In this document: positions 6,686 through 7,215 of the stretch, in pieces
Position numbering within the stretch: position 1 is the stretch's first letter
How the letters are laid out: each line of letters starts with the position of its first letter
NCBI GenBank assembly: GCA_035517695.1
Contig: DATIYI010000144.1
Coordinates: forward strand, 1 to 7,215
Direction of reading: 5' to 3'
Source: DATFVJ01 sp035517695
GTDB taxonomy: Bacteria; Actinomycetota; Actinomycetes; Streptosporangiales; Streptosporangiaceae
DNA: 7,215 nt
Translations under genes and position numbers: made by a program
Notes under the pieces: model-generated
The model's input: only the letters and a program-made list of their open reading frames with translations
Databases searched by the model: none
Told to the model about the DNA's origin: nothing

Positions 6686-7087
6686 GCCCACGATCTGAAG
6701 GATTGGTTCACCTACCTGGCCGGTCACCGGCTCGGCTGGCGGGCGGCCACGCTGGAGGACGTCGCCGGGTTCGTGGCGTGGCTGCGGCTCCCACCGGCGG
6801 CCCGTGACGGGAAGGTCGCAGTGCTGCCCACGGTGGAGCCTCACTGTTCGGCGGCGAGTGTGAACCGCAAGCTGGCCGCCCTGATCTCGTTCTGTGAGTT
6901 CCATGCCCGCCACGGGGTGGCGCTCGCCGGATTGCTGGTCACGATGCAGCCCGCGGGCCGTGGAGGATCTGCGGTGTCCTACTACACAACAGTGCTTGAG
7001 TTCCCCGGCTGGCCGGCCGCGTCCAACTGTCCCGATCGGGCTTGGCGTATAGCTTTCAGTGCCGCCGGTACCCGCGACACGCCGTGA
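6686..7087 (+). pseudogene. Tyrosine recombinase (integrase) fragment, N-terminal SAM-like domain only
   Basis: After a TAA at 6683-6685 the frame reads AHDLKDWFTYLAGHRLGWRA, then VAGFVAWLRLPPAARDG, CSAASVNRKLAALISFCEFH and ARHGVALAGLLVTMQPAGR. This is the core-binding, SAM-like domain typical of actinobacterial phage-type integrases: YxxDLxxWFxYL, then the VNRKLAAL helix and FHARHG. Recognisable similarity ends near 6970; the remaining 39 codons to the TGA at 7085-7087 do not resemble an integrase. The catalytic domain with the R-H-R-Y residues is absent, and so are the first residues of the family. The only canonical start is GTG 6773, inside the domain. It is a decayed fragment, cut on the left exactly at the GTCGGCATAA repeat, and not a working enzyme. 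Confidence 0.8.
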
Positions 7088-7166
7088 TGATATTCGCTCA
7101 CTCTCCGTGAAAACATGTCGCTCGCAGTGATAGCTTGCGGCTCAGGGTGAAGACGGGGGGTGCGGG
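6971..7166. other. Gap between integrase fragment and window-end gene; weak direct repeat
   Basis: No gene is recognised here beyond the non-homologous tail of the integrase fragment. TCGCTC followed by GTGA occurs twice: TCGCTC-ACTCTCC-GTGA at 7094-7110 and TCGCTC-GCA-GTGA at 7118-7130. A G-rich stretch at 7155-7160 could serve as a ribosome binding site for the TTG at 7167. Confidence 0.4.
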
Positions 7167-7215
7167 TTGACGCTGGCGCTGGTACGTGACTTGCGTGAGC
7201 TGCGGGAGCCGTCGA
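7167..7215 (+). CDS. 5' end of an unknown gene, possibly another integrase (partial)
   Basis: A TTG at 7167 opens a frame that runs off the window and reads MTLALVRDLRELREPS. GGGGGG at 7155-7160 lies six bases upstream and could act as a Shine-Dalgarno site. The same frame has a TAG at 7131-7133, so no longer start is available apart from non-standard codons. The opening resembles, from memory, the first residues of some actinobacterial tyrosine recombinases, and an integrase fragment lies just upstream. Sixteen residues are too few for assignment, and the frame could be open by chance. Confidence 0.35.
   Translation, partial: MTLALVRDLRELREPS

Noticed and set aside
1..7215. CRISPR array, tRNA or rRNA genes
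   Set aside because: No regularly spaced repeat-spacer pattern, cloverleaf or conserved rRNA segment was seen on either strand.

Overview
The window is about two-thirds G+C, with codons ending mostly in G or C, GTG/TTG starts, a probable leaderless promoter and actinobacterial-style transposase and integrase fragments. It looks like an accessory region of a high-GC actinomycete (Streptomyces, Frankia or Streptosporangiales type). The genus cannot be decided from the sequence.

Layout: the first 105 bases are the 3' end of an upstream gene that resembles the C-terminus of an IS66-type transposase. Next comes a cyanophycin synthetase gene (cphA, 210-2642), which has lost its normal 5' end next to that transposase tail. 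A half-size ABC exporter gene (2629-4552) overlaps the cphA stop codon and is split by a one-base frameshift at an A5 run (4091-4095). Convergent to this pair, on the minus strand, is an intact cyanophycinase gene (cphB, 5707-4850) whose catalytic residues are all visible. About 1 kb of apparently non-coding DNA follows (5708-6685). It holds a G-quadruplex-like repeat, a 7-bp tandem repeat, a strong hairpin and a cluster of inverted and direct GTCGGCATAA repeats. The cluster abuts a tyrosine recombinase fragment (6686-about 6970) that is broken at both ends. A new reading frame starts at 7167 and runs off the end of the window.

How the genes fit together: CphA polymerises aspartate and arginine into cyanophycin (multi-L-arginyl-poly-L-aspartate) using ATP, and CphB cuts the polymer to beta-Asp-Arg dipeptides. 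The locus therefore encodes both synthesis and mobilisation of a nitrogen store. The translationally linked ABC exporter is the unusual part and hints at export of a cyanophycin-related or other peptide, but this is inference. The 5' truncation of cphA, the frameshifted transporter and mobile-element debris on both sides suggest a transferred and possibly decaying cassette, although cphB looks fully functional.
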